Shown piece by piece: positions 43,720-52,236 of a stretch of DNA of 64,000 nucleotides (positions are counted from its first letter, which is position 1; every line of letters begins with the position of its first letter). The notes beneath the pieces were generated by a model, which was not told the origin of the DNA, made no database searches, and saw nothing but the letters and a program-made list of their open reading frames with translations. A program made the translations under genes and the position numbers. Source of the stretch: Agrobacterium rosae (GTDB lineage Bacteria; Pseudomonadota; Alphaproteobacteria; Rhizobiales; Rhizobiaceae); assembly GCF_002915175.1 (NCBI RefSeq), contig NZ_NXEJ01000003.1:186001-250000 (forward strand), written 5' to 3'.

Positions 43720-43847
43720 AGCCTGGCCACTGATACCGTTAGCCTCCCAATCGCGGACGGCTCTCGAACGAGACCTTGCGCACTGGCGACCTCCTTGACG
43801 ATACTGGCACACAGACGTGCATCTTCTTTTGAGATGAGCTCAGGCAT
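43656..43847 (-). CDS. Small hypothetical protein (63 aa)
   Basis: A GAGG site stands 6 bases before the ATG at 43847. The product (MPELISKEDARLCASIVKEV...LLAAALLLPK) is mostly helical in appearance, with charged and hydrophobic stretches. Its last third lies in the direct repeat, where copy 1 keeps the same end. I do not recognise a family. Confidence 0.5.
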   Translation of the reverse strand: MPELISKEDARLCASIVKEVASAQGLVREPSAIGRLTVSVARLYNEGLRDRDQLLAAALLLPK

Positions 43848-44298
43848 TTCCTACCTCTCAAATTGCCCCCCAGACCGGGGCGGGACTGTAAACTATTTAG
43901 AAGTTCAGGTTGGCACAGGCCGACAATGCGGGAATTGCTGACCTGTCGATCGGATATCAGGTCGTCGCACAAATGATCAATCCCTTGGAGCCGGACCTCG
44001 GGTCGATTCAGTTCAAGCCGGTTGGCTATGCCAGTGGATCGGTTCGGATTTGGCAGATCATAGCGCAAGGTGCCTTTACTCATCTTCCCGTTGGACGCTA
44101 TCCGCATGGGATTAATGATGTTTCGAGCCGCATTGACCCTCAACTACAAAGGTGGACAGCACCTCGATTACGATGCTCATTGCACGCTAGGGAACCTGGT
44201 AATTTGGAGCGAAGGAAAAGAGGATCGTTAACTCTGTCCATTCCCTCAGGCTTAACCCAGATGCTGTAGGGTTTGTCCAACGAAAAGGCAGATGGCGC
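43848..44298. other. Intergenic region upstream of the CHASE4-GGDEF-EAL gene
   Basis: A 451 bp stretch with long chance frames on both strands, none with a good ribosome site or known motif. It should hold the promoters of the flanking divergent genes; I could not define them. Confidence 0.5.
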
Positions 44299-46518
44299 AT
44301 GATTAGGCAGTCACAATGGTTCGCGAAATGGGGCCTCCCGGCAAGCGTGTCCGCTTTGGTTGGAGCGATGTTACTCGGCACCCTTTACTGGTCTGCCGCC
44401 GAAATTGACGAGGTCGCCGTGGAACGGCAGAAGGGTTTGGCCACCCTCATCGTTTCAAAAATCCGATCTTCGGTCGCTCACGATCAAGAGAGTGCCACCG
44501 TGTGGGACGACGCCGTCATCAGAACTAAGGACCGTGATCAGGATTGGCTTAACGTGAACCTTGGGCAGTGGATGAACACCTACTTCAGCCATGATGCCGC
44601 CGTCGTGCTTTCTGCCAATGGGCTGCCCATCTACCAATATATTTCAAAATCAGCCAGCGAGGTGTCACAGGAAGACCTTCGCCTGGCGTATAGTCCGATG
44701 GCGAAACGGCTGCGTGAAAGGCTGGCTGCAGGAGACCATGAGGGTGTTTCGGACAAGGTCCTGTCAATCGGCGAGAGTGATCTGACCTATGTAGGGGAAC
44801 GACCTGCTGTGGTCAGTGTCAAACCTATTCTGTCTGACACAGGCGAGATCGAGCAGCAGGCGGGCGAAGAGAACCAGCATGTCGCGGTACGGTTTTTGGA
44901 TCGAGACTTCCCGTCTGAAATAGGTAGCGAATACCAGTTCGCCGAGATGCAGTTCACAACGGAGATGCCACGCGACAAGCGCCACTCCCATATCGCCCTC
45001 ACCTCGAAGTCTGGAAAGGTGATAGGGTACTTTAACTGGCATCCATTTGAACCGGGCAGGAGCGTTTTGCAGGCAACCCTCCCGGTTATCGGACTTTCCG
45101 TCATTGGCATATTCATCGCCGCCAGCCTGGCCGGGCATGGAATCTGGCGACGCTCGGTTAAACTCAATTCCAATCGCCGGGAACTTCAACATTTGGCGCT
45201 TCGCGACACTTTGACGGGGCTCGCGAACAGGGGTTATTTTAATAGCGAGCTGGCGGGGCGGTTGAGGCAATCATTGCCTGAGGACGTATTCAGCGTGCTC
45301 TTCATTGACCTCGACCGGTTCAAAGCGGTCAACGACACATACGGACATCCAACCGGTGACAGGCTGATTTCTCTCGTTGCTGCGCGAATGAGGGAAATTC
45401 TCCCGGACGCTTTGATCGGACGGATCGGAGGCGACGAATTCACCGTCTTGCTCGAGAGGACGAACGCCGACGAGGTCGTCGCCGTCGCAGACAAAATCGT
45501 CGCGTGCCTGGGCGAGCCTTTTGAGATCGAAGGAGTATATGGCTCCATTGGTGCGAGCGTCGGTGCGGCGATCGCAACAGGTGTAAACATGGATCCTGTC
45601 GAGCTGACGAGGAAGGCGGATATCGCGCTCTATCACGCAAAAGCTGCGGGACGGAATACATATGCATTATTTGGCGATCATATGGACGAACTTCTCCGCA
45701 CCCGCCGAAAACTGGAGCATGATCTTCGCGAGGCATTGTCAACGGGGACGCAGATTGAGGTTGTTTACCAGCCGGTCTACTGTGCTGACAGCTCGCAACC
45801 TTGCTCGGTCGAGGCGCTGGCGCGGTGGAAACATCCAGAGCTAGGCTCTATCGCTCCGGATATGTTTATCCCGCTTGCAGAGGAGATTGGCGTGATCAAC
45901 AAGATTGGCGCTCATGTCTTGGAGGACGCGTGCAGCCTGATCGCTGGGTTGCCTCCCATCAGTGTCGCCGTGAATGCATCCGCCTCCGAACTCGCTTCTG
46001 CTGGCTACCCACTGCGGGTTCTTTCTACCCTGGCCAAATGGGGGATCGAGCCGGCTCGATTGGAAATCGAGATAACAGAAAGCTTGGCCATTAATAGTGA
46101 GGAAGAGACCGAGCGAAACATCGCGATGCTGAGAGCGGCAGGGGTAAGATTTGCAATCGACGATTTTGGCACCGGGTACTCTTCGTTCTCAAGGGTTCAA
46201 AACGTGACTGTCGACAGGCTCAAGATCGACAAGTCGTTTATCACTGGTATGGGCGAGGGCCGGAACAGCGCGATTGTCGAAGCGATCATCAAGATGGCGC
46301 GTGCCAACGGGCTACAAACAACCGCCGAAGGTGTCGAAACCAACCAGCAGAGAGATGCGCTGAAATCGTTGGGCTGCGACAACATCCAAGGGTTTCTGAT
46401 GTCGCGCCCAATAGCCCGAGCAGAAGTTGCGGCGCTTCTGCAGATGTCTGCCTTAATAGCAAGCAAGAATGACCCTTTGGATGACTCCAGCGTCATCGAA
46501 CGCGGTGGTAGACAATAG
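44299..46518 (+). CDS. CHASE4-GGDEF-EAL membrane cyclic-di-GMP protein
   Basis: Membrane-bound cyclic-di-GMP enzyme of 739 residues. Two helices (~12-33 and ~268-288) frame a periplasmic CHASE4-type sensor (~35-260). The cytoplasmic part has a GGDEF domain (~300-460) with DTLTGLAN and IGGDEFTV (around residue 376), and an EAL domain (~475-720) with VEALARW (around residue 505) and IDDFGTGYSS (around residue 620). Both catalytic sites look intact. A terminator follows, and no operon partner is seen. Confidence 0.92.
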   Translation: MIRQSQWFAKWGLPASVSALVGAMLLGTLYWSAAEIDEVAVERQKGLATLIVSKIRSSVAHDQESATVWDDAVIRTKDRDQDWLNVNLGQWMNTYFSHDAAVVLSANGLPIYQYISKSASEVSQEDLRLAYSPMAKRLRERLAAGDHEGVSDKVLSIGESDLTYVGERPAVVSVKPILSDTGEIEQQAGEENQHVAVRFLDRDFPSEIGSEYQFAEMQFTTEMPRDKRHSHIALTSKSGKVIGYFNWHPFEPGRSVLQATLPVIGLSVIGIFIAASLAGHGIWRRSVKLNSNRRELQHLALRDTLTGLANRGYFNSELAGRLRQSLPEDVFSVLFIDLDRFKAVNDTYGHPTGDRLISLVAARMREILPDALIGRIGGDEFTVLLERTNADEVVAVADKIVACLGEPFEIEGVYGSIGASVGAAIATGVNMDPVELTRKADIALYHAKAAGRNTYALFGDHMDELLRTRRKLEHDLREALSTGTQIEVVYQPVYCADSSQPCSVEALARWKHPELGSIAPDMFIPLAEEIGVINKIGAHVLEDACSLIAGLPPISVAVNASASELASAGYPLRVLSTLAKWGIEPARLEIEITESLAINSEEETERNIAMLRAAGVRFAIDDFGTGYSSFSRVQNVTVDRLKIDKSFITGMGEGRNSAIVEAIIKMARANGLQTTAEGVETNQQRDALKSLGCDNIQGFLMSRPIARAEVAALLQMSALIASKNDPLDDSSVIERGGRQ

Positions 46519-46525
46519 ACCTTGA

Positions 46526-46556
46526 TACGGCGGGGGGTGTCAGCGCCGTAGTTTTC
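46526..46556 (+). terminator. Rho-independent terminator
   Basis: TACGGCG at 46526-46532 pairs perfectly with CGCCGTA at 46544-46550, followed by GTTTTC. It ends the GGDEF-EAL transcript. Confidence 0.65.
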
Positions 46557-46646
46557 AGTCTCACTGAACGGTAAGGGCTCAACTAAACGGCGAGATTGGC
46601 GACGCAGCGAAGTCATACTCGTAGTGCTTGTAATTACAGGGGCTCC

Positions 46647-46668
46647 GGTTCGAACCTAATCAAGGTGA
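46647..46668 (+). repeat. GGTTC-N8-TCAAGGYGR motif, copy E
   Basis: GGTTC, then gaacctaa, then TCAAGGTGA. It overlaps the stop codon and last codons of the convergent LacI gene at 46660, so it is the only copy touching coding DNA. Confidence 0.5.
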
Positions 46669-47730
46669 CAGACCAGCTGGCAACGGAGGTATTCTATCCA
46701 CCAAAAACTCAATTATGCGAATAGAGCTTTCCCGAACAATGAGTTCAGGTTCGATCGTCGCATCTGCTGCTTCTGAGGGTCTATTGAGAAGATTGAGAAT
46801 AAGTGTACCGGCTTTTTCGCCGATCGCCCTGGAGCCGACGTCGATTGTGGTCAGGCTTGGTACGCAGATGCCGCTAATCTCGTAATTGCCGAAGCCGCCA
46901 ATAGCCATCTTTTCCGGCACCGCGATACCCTGTCGCTGACATTCAGTGAGAGCGCCGAAAGCGGAAAGGTCAGAGACGCAAATCACTGCCTCAGTGTCAG
47001 GATAGCTGTCAAGCAAGCGGGACATCGCCTCTGCGCCTTCGCGCATAGAGATCGGTGGCGGACCAGCGGCGACCAGCCGCGAGGCATCGAGTCCATGCGC
47101 TGTAATTGCCTGCAGAAAGCCGAGACGGCGATCGCTGCCACGGGTGTCGCCACCTGCATCGCCACCGATGAAGGCAATGCGACGATAACCGGTGGCAACG
47201 AAATGGTCGACCATAATATGCACCGCTGCGGCATTGGAAAAGCCAACATAATAACCGACCGGGTGTTCCGGCACGTCCCAGGTCTCGATTACCGGAATAT
47301 GGGCGTTTTCGAGAAGCTTTCGAGCCCGTGCTGTGTGGCGGCCACCGGTAACGACGATCGCTTGCGGCTTGCGACGCAGCAGTTGCTCGATCAACCGCTC
47401 CTCGGTGTGCATATCGTAGTTGGTGTAGCCGAGTAGTGTCTGCATATTGGCGTACTCGATTACTTCCGAAAGCCCGGAGACAGTATCGGCGAAATTGGCG
47501 TTGTTGATCGACGGAATTAAGACGGCAACAAAATCAGTTTTTTGGGAGCGCAGGCTCGAGGCGGTGGCGTCGAAGACGTAGCCGAGTTCTTCGGCCGCCG
47601 CCAGAATTGCATTGCGGGTTTCCTGACTGACTAGGCTATCCGCTTTGAACGCGCGAGAAACCGTCATCGACGATACGCCAGCCAGGCGGGCGATATCTGC
47701 CATGATCGGCGGCTTGCGGCGTGAGCTCAT
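46660..47730 (-). CDS. LacI family regulator, gluconate/idonate GntR-like
   Basis: Regulator of 356 residues with the LacI helix-turn-helix (MADIARLAGVSSMTVSRAF) and a periplasmic-binding-like effector domain (ending near GKAGTLILNLLN-type IGEKAGTLILNLL). It lies downstream of gluconokinase and an SDR on the same strand. The 18 bp palindrome at 49118 matches the form bound by GntR-type LacI proteins, so it probably represses the gluconate/idonate genes in both directions. Confidence 0.88.
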   Translation of the reverse strand: MSSRRKPPIMADIARLAGVSSMTVSRAFKADSLVSQETRNAILAAAEELGYVFDATASSLRSQKTDFVAVLIPSINNANFADTVSGLSEVIEYANMQTLLGYTNYDMHTEERLIEQLLRRKPQAIVVTGGRHTARARKLLENAHIPVIETWDVPEHPVGYYVGFSNAAAVHIMVDHFVATGYRRIAFIGGDAGGDTRGSDRRLGFLQAITAHGLDASRLVAAGPPPISMREGAEAMSRLLDSYPDTEAVICVSDLSAFGALTECQRQGIAVPEKMAIGGFGNYEISGICVPSLTTIDVGSRAIGEKAGTLILNLLNRPSEAADATIEPELIVRESSIRIIEFLVDRIPPLPAGLSP

Positions 47731-47803
47731 AGGACTGAATGCTGTCTGTGGGTTACTGTCATGGTACTACATCGCTTTTCGGGCCGCATTGCAAGCGGTG
47801 GCC

Positions 47804-48313
47804 TCAATGCTTCAGGGCTTCGATCGATGTCTTTACCATCAACACAACCGATGCAAGCGGCTGATCGATCGTTACAGTCACCGAGAATTCGTCTGCGGTC
47901 GGCGTTTCGAGTGCTGCAAACTGACTGTCGAGTAGCGATGCCGGCATGAAATGGCCTGATCTGGCCTCCATGCGCTGTGCGATAACTTGTTTTGCGCCGG
48001 ACAGATAAACGAACAGAACTTCTCCGTTGGCATTCTTGCGAATGCGGTCGCGATAGACACGCTTAAGTGCCGAGCACCCAAAGATTGTCAAACTCTCACG
48101 CTTGGCCAGCGTGTAGCCAACCCGATCCAGCCAAGTCCACCGATCGCTGTCCACGAGCGGCATACCGGCCTGCATCTTGGCGATGCTGTCCGTTGAGTGC
48201 ATGTCGTCGCCGTCGATATAGTGGCCGCCAAGGGCTACGGCGAGCGCTTCACCTACCGAAGACTTGCCGCAGCCCGACACGCCCATGATTACGATACGGG
48301 TCAGCTTCCCCAT
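47804..48313 (-). CDS. gntK: Gluconokinase
   Basis: Cytoplasmic kinase of 169 residues that phosphorylates D-gluconate to 6-phosphogluconate. The Walker A is MGVSGCGKSSVG (residues ~10-20), followed by the gluconokinase segment YIDGDDMHSTDSIAKMQAGMPL and CSALKRVYRD. It follows the SDR gene with a 1 bp gap and precedes the LacI gene by 73 bp: a likely SDR-kinase-regulator operon. Confidence 0.93.
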   Translation of the reverse strand: MGKLTRIVIMGVSGCGKSSVGEALAVALGGHYIDGDDMHSTDSIAKMQAGMPLVDSDRWTWLDRVGYTLAKRESLTIFGCSALKRVYRDRIRKNANGEVLFVYLSGAKQVIAQRMEARSGHFMPASLLDSQFAALETPTADEFSVTVTIDQPLASVVLMVKTSIEALKH

Positions 48314-48314
48314 C

Positions 48315-49073
48315 TCAAAGCGATGCTGTTATGCCGCCATCGACATAAAGCGTATGGCCGTTGACGAAGGAAGAAGCATCCGAGGACAGGAAAATGCAGG
48401 CACCGACAAGTTCCTCGACGCGACCCCAGCGACCGGCAGGCGTGCGCTTCTCCAGCCAAGCGGAGAAGGTTTCGTCGCTTACCAAGGCAGCGTTGAGCGG
48501 CGTGTCGAAGTAACCTGGTGCGATGGCATTGCACTGCAGACCGTGTTTCGCCCAGTCGGTCGCCATGCCCTTGGTCAAGTTACCAACAGCACCCTTGGTG
48601 GCCGTGTAAGGGGCAATGCCGGGGCGAGCGAGGGCGGTCTGGACGCTGGCGATATTGATGATCTTGCCCTTGCCACGTGCGATCATGTGGCGGGCGACGG
48701 CCTGGCCAACGTTAAAGACGCTGGAAACATTGGTACGCAACAGACGCTCGAAGGCGTCGGAAGGAAAGTCTTCCAACGCTGAGCGGTACTGCATGCCTGC
48801 ATTGTTGACGAGAATATCGATGGCACCGGTTTCGGTCTCGAAGCGATCAACGGCTTCGCGTGCTGCCTGGTGATCTGTGGCATCGAATGGCAGTTTAGCA
48901 ACCGGTGTATCAAATCCTTCTGTGGCGGCCTTGAGTTTGGTTTCGTCGCGTCCGTTGAGCACGATTGAGGCACCGGCTTCTGCCAAACCTTTGGCCAGCG
49001 CAAGCCCTATTCCTTGCGACGATCCGGTAATTAGGGCGCGTTTCCCTCTCAGGTCGAAAAGATGCAGCGACAC
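48315..49073 (-). CDS. idnO: Gluconate 5-dehydrogenase-like SDR
   Basis: Classical SDR of 252 residues starting at a GTG (49073) with a GGAG site. TGSSQGIGLA, NNAG, IASVQTA and YTATK are intact; it ends VNGHTLYVDGG. With IdnD at 50131 and GntK it fits reduction of 5-ketogluconate to gluconate. It is a paralogue of the SDR at 23067. Confidence 0.88.
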   Translation of the reverse strand: MSLHLFDLRGKRALITGSSQGIGLALAKGLAEAGASIVLNGRDETKLKAATEGFDTPVAKLPFDATDHQAAREAVDRFETETGAIDILVNNAGMQYRSALEDFPSDAFERLLRTNVSSVFNVGQAVARHMIARGKGKIINIASVQTALARPGIAPYTATKGAVGNLTKGMATDWAKHGLQCNAIAPGYFDTPLNAALVSDETFSAWLEKRTPAGRWGRVEELVGACIFLSSDASSFVNGHTLYVDGGITASL

Positions 49074-49117
49074 GTTTTTCTCCGATTTTTATCTCGACAA
49101 ACTTTAGTGTCAATGCT

Positions 49118-49135
49118 TATGTTATCGATAACATA
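49118..49135. promoter_or_regulatory. GntR/IdnR-type operator
   Basis: TATGTTATCGATAACATA is a perfect 18 bp palindrome in the 80 bp gap between the divergent idnO-gntK-LacI and hydroxyacid dehydrogenase-idnD units. Its ATGTTA...TAACAT arms are those known for LacI-family gluconate repressors. It ends 18 bases before the ATG at 49154. Confidence 0.75.
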
Positions 49136-49153
49136 TCCTGTCAAGACTTTTGA

Positions 49154-50119
49154 ATGAAAGCGACTACCACAATGACAAAGCCGCAGATCCTCCAAGTCGG
49201 CCCTTATCCGCAGTGGGACGAAGAGCCCCTCAATGCCGCCTTCGAAGTTCACCGATACTTTGACGCAGCCGACAAGCCAGCCTTCCTTGCTGAGGTTGGT
49301 CCCGCCATTCGAGGCATTGCCACGCGTGGCGAGCTCGGTGCTAATCGGGCGATGATCGAGGCCTGTCCAAACCTCGAAGTCATCTCAGTCTATGGGGTAG
49401 GATACGATGCAGTCGATCTGGCCGCCTGCCGGGAAAAGGGCATCCGCGTCACCAACACGCCTGATGTACTGACCAATGATGTAGCTGATCTCGGTATCGC
49501 AATGATGCTCTGCCAGTCGCGCGGCATGATCGGTGCCGAAGTCTGGGTTAAGGACGGCAGTTGGAGTGCCAAGGGTCTTTATCCTCTCAAGCGTCGTGTT
49601 TGGGGTCGTCGTGCTGGCGTGCTCGGCCTGGGACGCATCGGCTTCGAAGTCGCCAAACGCCTGAAGGGTTTCGACATGCAGATTTCTTATAGTGATGTCG
49701 GACCGAAATCTTTTGCCGAAGGCATGACGTTCGTCGCCGACCCAGTCGAGCTTGCGAAAAACGTCGATTTCCTGTTCGTGACGCTGGCGGCCTCGGCCGA
49801 GACTCGCCATATCGTCGGCAAGGACGTTATTGCCGCGCTCGGTGCCGAAGGCATGCTGATCAATATTTCCCGCGCCTCAAACATCGACGAAGAAAGTCTT
49901 CTCGAGGCATTGGAAAACGGCACGCTAGGCTCTGCTGCGCTCGACGTCTTCGAGGGCGAACCAAAGCTCAACCCCCGTTTCCTGGCGCTCGGCAACGTAT
50001 TGCTGCAGCCGCATCATGCGTCGGGCACGTTAGAAACCCGTCAGGCGATGGGAAAGCTGGTTCGCGACAATCTCGAAGCTTATTTTTCGGGCGCAACGCT
50101 CCCGACCCCGGTTCTGTGA
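49154..50119 (+). CDS. 2-hydroxyacid dehydrogenase (ketogluconate/hydroxypyruvate reductase type)
   Basis: Dehydrogenase of 321 residues. Cofactor motif GVLGLGRIGFEVAKRL, substrate arginine in LINISRASNIDEE, and the catalytic histidine in LQPHHASGTLETR are present. It probably reduces 2-ketogluconate or a related 2-oxo acid in the gluconate/idonate module. The ATG at 49172 (MTKPQILQ) is an alternative start; neither has a strong ribosome site. Confidence 0.87.
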   Translation: MKATTTMTKPQILQVGPYPQWDEEPLNAAFEVHRYFDAADKPAFLAEVGPAIRGIATRGELGANRAMIEACPNLEVISVYGVGYDAVDLAACREKGIRVTNTPDVLTNDVADLGIAMMLCQSRGMIGAEVWVKDGSWSAKGLYPLKRRVWGRRAGVLGLGRIGFEVAKRLKGFDMQISYSDVGPKSFAEGMTFVADPVELAKNVDFLFVTLAASAETRHIVGKDVIAALGAEGMLINISRASNIDEESLLEALENGTLGSAALDVFEGEPKLNPRFLALGNVLLQPHHASGTLETRQAMGKLVRDNLEAYFSGATLPTPVL

Positions 50120-50130
50120 GGTAAACGATC

Positions 50131-51162
50131 ATGAAAGCTATTGTTGCACATGCGGCCAAAGATCTGCGAATCGAAAACGTTCAGGATAAAAAAGCTGGCC
50201 CCGGCGAAGTCAGACTGCGACTCGCTACGGGTGGCGTTTGCGGCAGCGACCTGCATTATTACAATCACGGTGGGTTCGGTACAGTTCGTCTGAGGCAACC
50301 GATGATCCTTGGGCATGAGGTTTCGGCCTATGTGGAGGAATTGGGGGAAGGCGTTGAAGGTTTGTCAGTCGGCGAACTCGTCGCTGTGTCGCCGTCGCGT
50401 CCCTGCCGGGCTTGCACATATTGCCAAAAGGGTCTTCACAACCAGTGCCTCAACATGCGTTTTTACGGCAGCGCCATGCCGTTTCCACATATCCAGGGTG
50501 CCTTTCGGCAGAGCCTTGTTGCTGATGCCATTCAATGCGTGTCTGCAGGTGACCTGACGCCAGGTGAAGCAGCGATGGCCGAACCACTGGCCGTCGTACT
50601 GCATGCCACCAATCGTGCGGGTGAACTTCTCGGTAAGCGCGTGCTTGTCACTGGATGCGGCCCGATCGGCGTCCTGGCGATCCTCGCTGCCCGTCGTGCC
50701 GGTGCCTCCGAGATCATAGCGACAGACCTTTCTGATTTTACGCTGAGTATGGCCAAGAAAGCCGGTGCAGACCGTATCATCAATACTAAGAACGAGCCGG
50801 ATGCGCTGACTGCTTATTCCGCCGACAAGGGAACGTTCGACATTCTTTACGAATGCTCTGGCGCTGTTGCTGCACTGACAGGCGGCATCGCGGTGCTTCG
50901 CCCGCGCGGCATAATCGTTCAACTCGGCCTTAGCGGTGACATGAGCTTGCCGATGATGGCAATAACCGCCAAGGAACTCGACCTGCGCGGTTCGTTTCGG
51001 TTCCACGAGGAGTTTTCGACGGGCGTTCAACTAATGCGCAAAGGGCTGATCGACGTCAAGCCGTTGATCACGCACACCGTCCCGCTGGAGGAGGCGCTTT
51101 CAGCGTTTGAGATTGCTTCCGATCGCAGTCAGGCAATGAAAGCGCAGATTTCGTTTTCGTAA
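50131..51162 (+). CDS. idnD: L-idonate 5-dehydrogenase
   Basis: Zinc-dependent medium-chain dehydrogenase of 343 residues. GGVCGSDLHYYNHGGFG and GHE form the catalytic zinc site, PCRACTYCQKGLHNQC the structural zinc site, and VTGCGPIGVLAIL the cofactor motif. It oxidises L-idonate at C5. It is the intact paralogue of the frameshifted gene at 21985, which it may functionally replace. It follows the hydroxyacid dehydrogenase by 11 bp. Confidence 0.9.
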   Translation: MKAIVAHAAKDLRIENVQDKKAGPGEVRLRLATGGVCGSDLHYYNHGGFGTVRLRQPMILGHEVSAYVEELGEGVEGLSVGELVAVSPSRPCRACTYCQKGLHNQCLNMRFYGSAMPFPHIQGAFRQSLVADAIQCVSAGDLTPGEAAMAEPLAVVLHATNRAGELLGKRVLVTGCGPIGVLAILAARRAGASEIIATDLSDFTLSMAKKAGADRIINTKNEPDALTAYSADKGTFDILYECSGAVAALTGGIAVLRPRGIIVQLGLSGDMSLPMMAITAKELDLRGSFRFHEEFSTGVQLMRKGLIDVKPLITHTVPLEEALSAFEIASDRSQAMKAQISFS

Positions 51163-51172
51163 TACACCTCGA

Positions 51173-52111
51173 TCACTGACCTGTCGCCCTTGCCTGCGGC
51201 AGGCAGGTCCAGTGGCCCTGCAGCTCAAGACGCCGAACTACGGCCAGCAGGATGTTGCGGACTTCGTTTACGGCGCGGGTTGTAGGATGGTTGACCGGCA
51301 TATCGAGGACCAATCTTCGCGTTAGACTGGGATGCGACACCGCTACGGCCGAAAGATCACCGCTCTCGTGGTCGACATGAGCGGCGGCGCGACCAAAAAT
51401 AGTCAGGCCGTGGCCTGCGCGGATCGCTGCCTTGGTGCTGGCGACGCCCTCGATTTCCCGCACTATATTCAATTCGCGCCCCAAAAGCAGCGCCTGCCGT
51501 TCGAGTAGAATTCGGATGCCGTGCCGCCGCGTCGGCAGGATAAGCGGCAAGCCCAATGCCTCCTCGGCAGTCAGCACCTCATCAGTCGAAAATCGCCCCC
51601 GCGGTCCCAGTGCATAAAGTGTCTCGTCGAACAGTGGTATCGCAGTCGACTTGGCAACGCCTTCGAGTGTGACGGCAAGATCATGCACGCGCGTCTCCAC
51701 TGCGGTACGCAGCGCCTGACTGTCGCCTTCGCTGACCGTCAGGCGGATCTTAGGGAAGCGATGCGAACACTCTTCGATCACCGGTACGGTTAGGGTGGGG
51801 CAGATCGAACTGAGAATGCCGAGTGAGACGTCGCCGGTCGGATATTTCGCTTGTTCTTTTGTCGCGGCTTCAGCCTGCTCCACGGCGCGCAGTATGGCCT
51901 GGGCATGCGACAGCAGTATTTGGCCTGCCTCCGTCACCACGGCACCCCTCGGGGTTCGGTTAAGCAGGAGAACGCCCAACTGTTCTTCCAGCGTCCGCAT
52001 GTGTGAACTCAATGCGGGCTGGGCCACGCCGAGCTCGGTGGAGGCGCGCGTGAACGAGCCTAGCTCGGCGATCTTGGCGAAATACCGCATTTTCAACAGA
52101 TCGATTGCCAT
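51173..52111 (-). CDS. LysR family transcriptional regulator
   Basis: Regulator of 312 residues: N-terminal helix-turn-helix (LGSFTRASTELGVAQPALSSH) and a substrate-binding-like effector domain. It is divergent from the amino acid ABC operon at 52237 and likely its activator. Its 3' end lies 10 bp from idnD, which it does not share a direction with. Confidence 0.9.
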   Translation of the reverse strand: MAIDLLKMRYFAKIAELGSFTRASTELGVAQPALSSHMRTLEEQLGVLLLNRTPRGAVVTEAGQILLSHAQAILRAVEQAEAATKEQAKYPTGDVSLGILSSICPTLTVPVIEECSHRFPKIRLTVSEGDSQALRTAVETRVHDLAVTLEGVAKSTAIPLFDETLYALGPRGRFSTDEVLTAEEALGLPLILPTRRHGIRILLERQALLLGRELNIVREIEGVASTKAAIRAGHGLTIFGRAAAHVDHESGDLSAVAVSHPSLTRRLVLDMPVNHPTTRAVNEVRNILLAVVRRLELQGHWTCLPQARATGQ

Positions 52112-52130
52112 CGTATTTCCCGAGTTTGAT

Positions 52131-52154
52131 ATAACGGATCTATATAGGAGTTAT
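52131..52154. promoter_or_regulatory. Candidate LysR site
   Basis: ATAAC at 52131 and GTTAT at 52150 form an inverted pair 14 bases apart in the 125 bp divergent gap, about 20-43 bases upstream of the LysR start. The form loosely fits a LysR-type box; binding is inference. Confidence 0.3.
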
Positions 52155-52236
52155 CCTCAATATCTATTTGTTTGAATAGTGGCTCCCCCCTACAAATATG
52201 TCTTGCAGCAGGAGGATGCTGCCGAGGAGGACCATA

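Noticed and set aside
43739-44269. Open frames on both strands upstream of the CHASE4-GGDEF-EAL gene
   Set aside because: Neither has a good ribosome site nor any recognisable motif; I left the stretch as intergenic.
46600-46680. tRNA gene suggested by the GGTTCGAACC block
   Set aside because: No acceptor stem, D-arm or anticodon arm can be drawn around it, and the stem flanking the T-loop does not pair.
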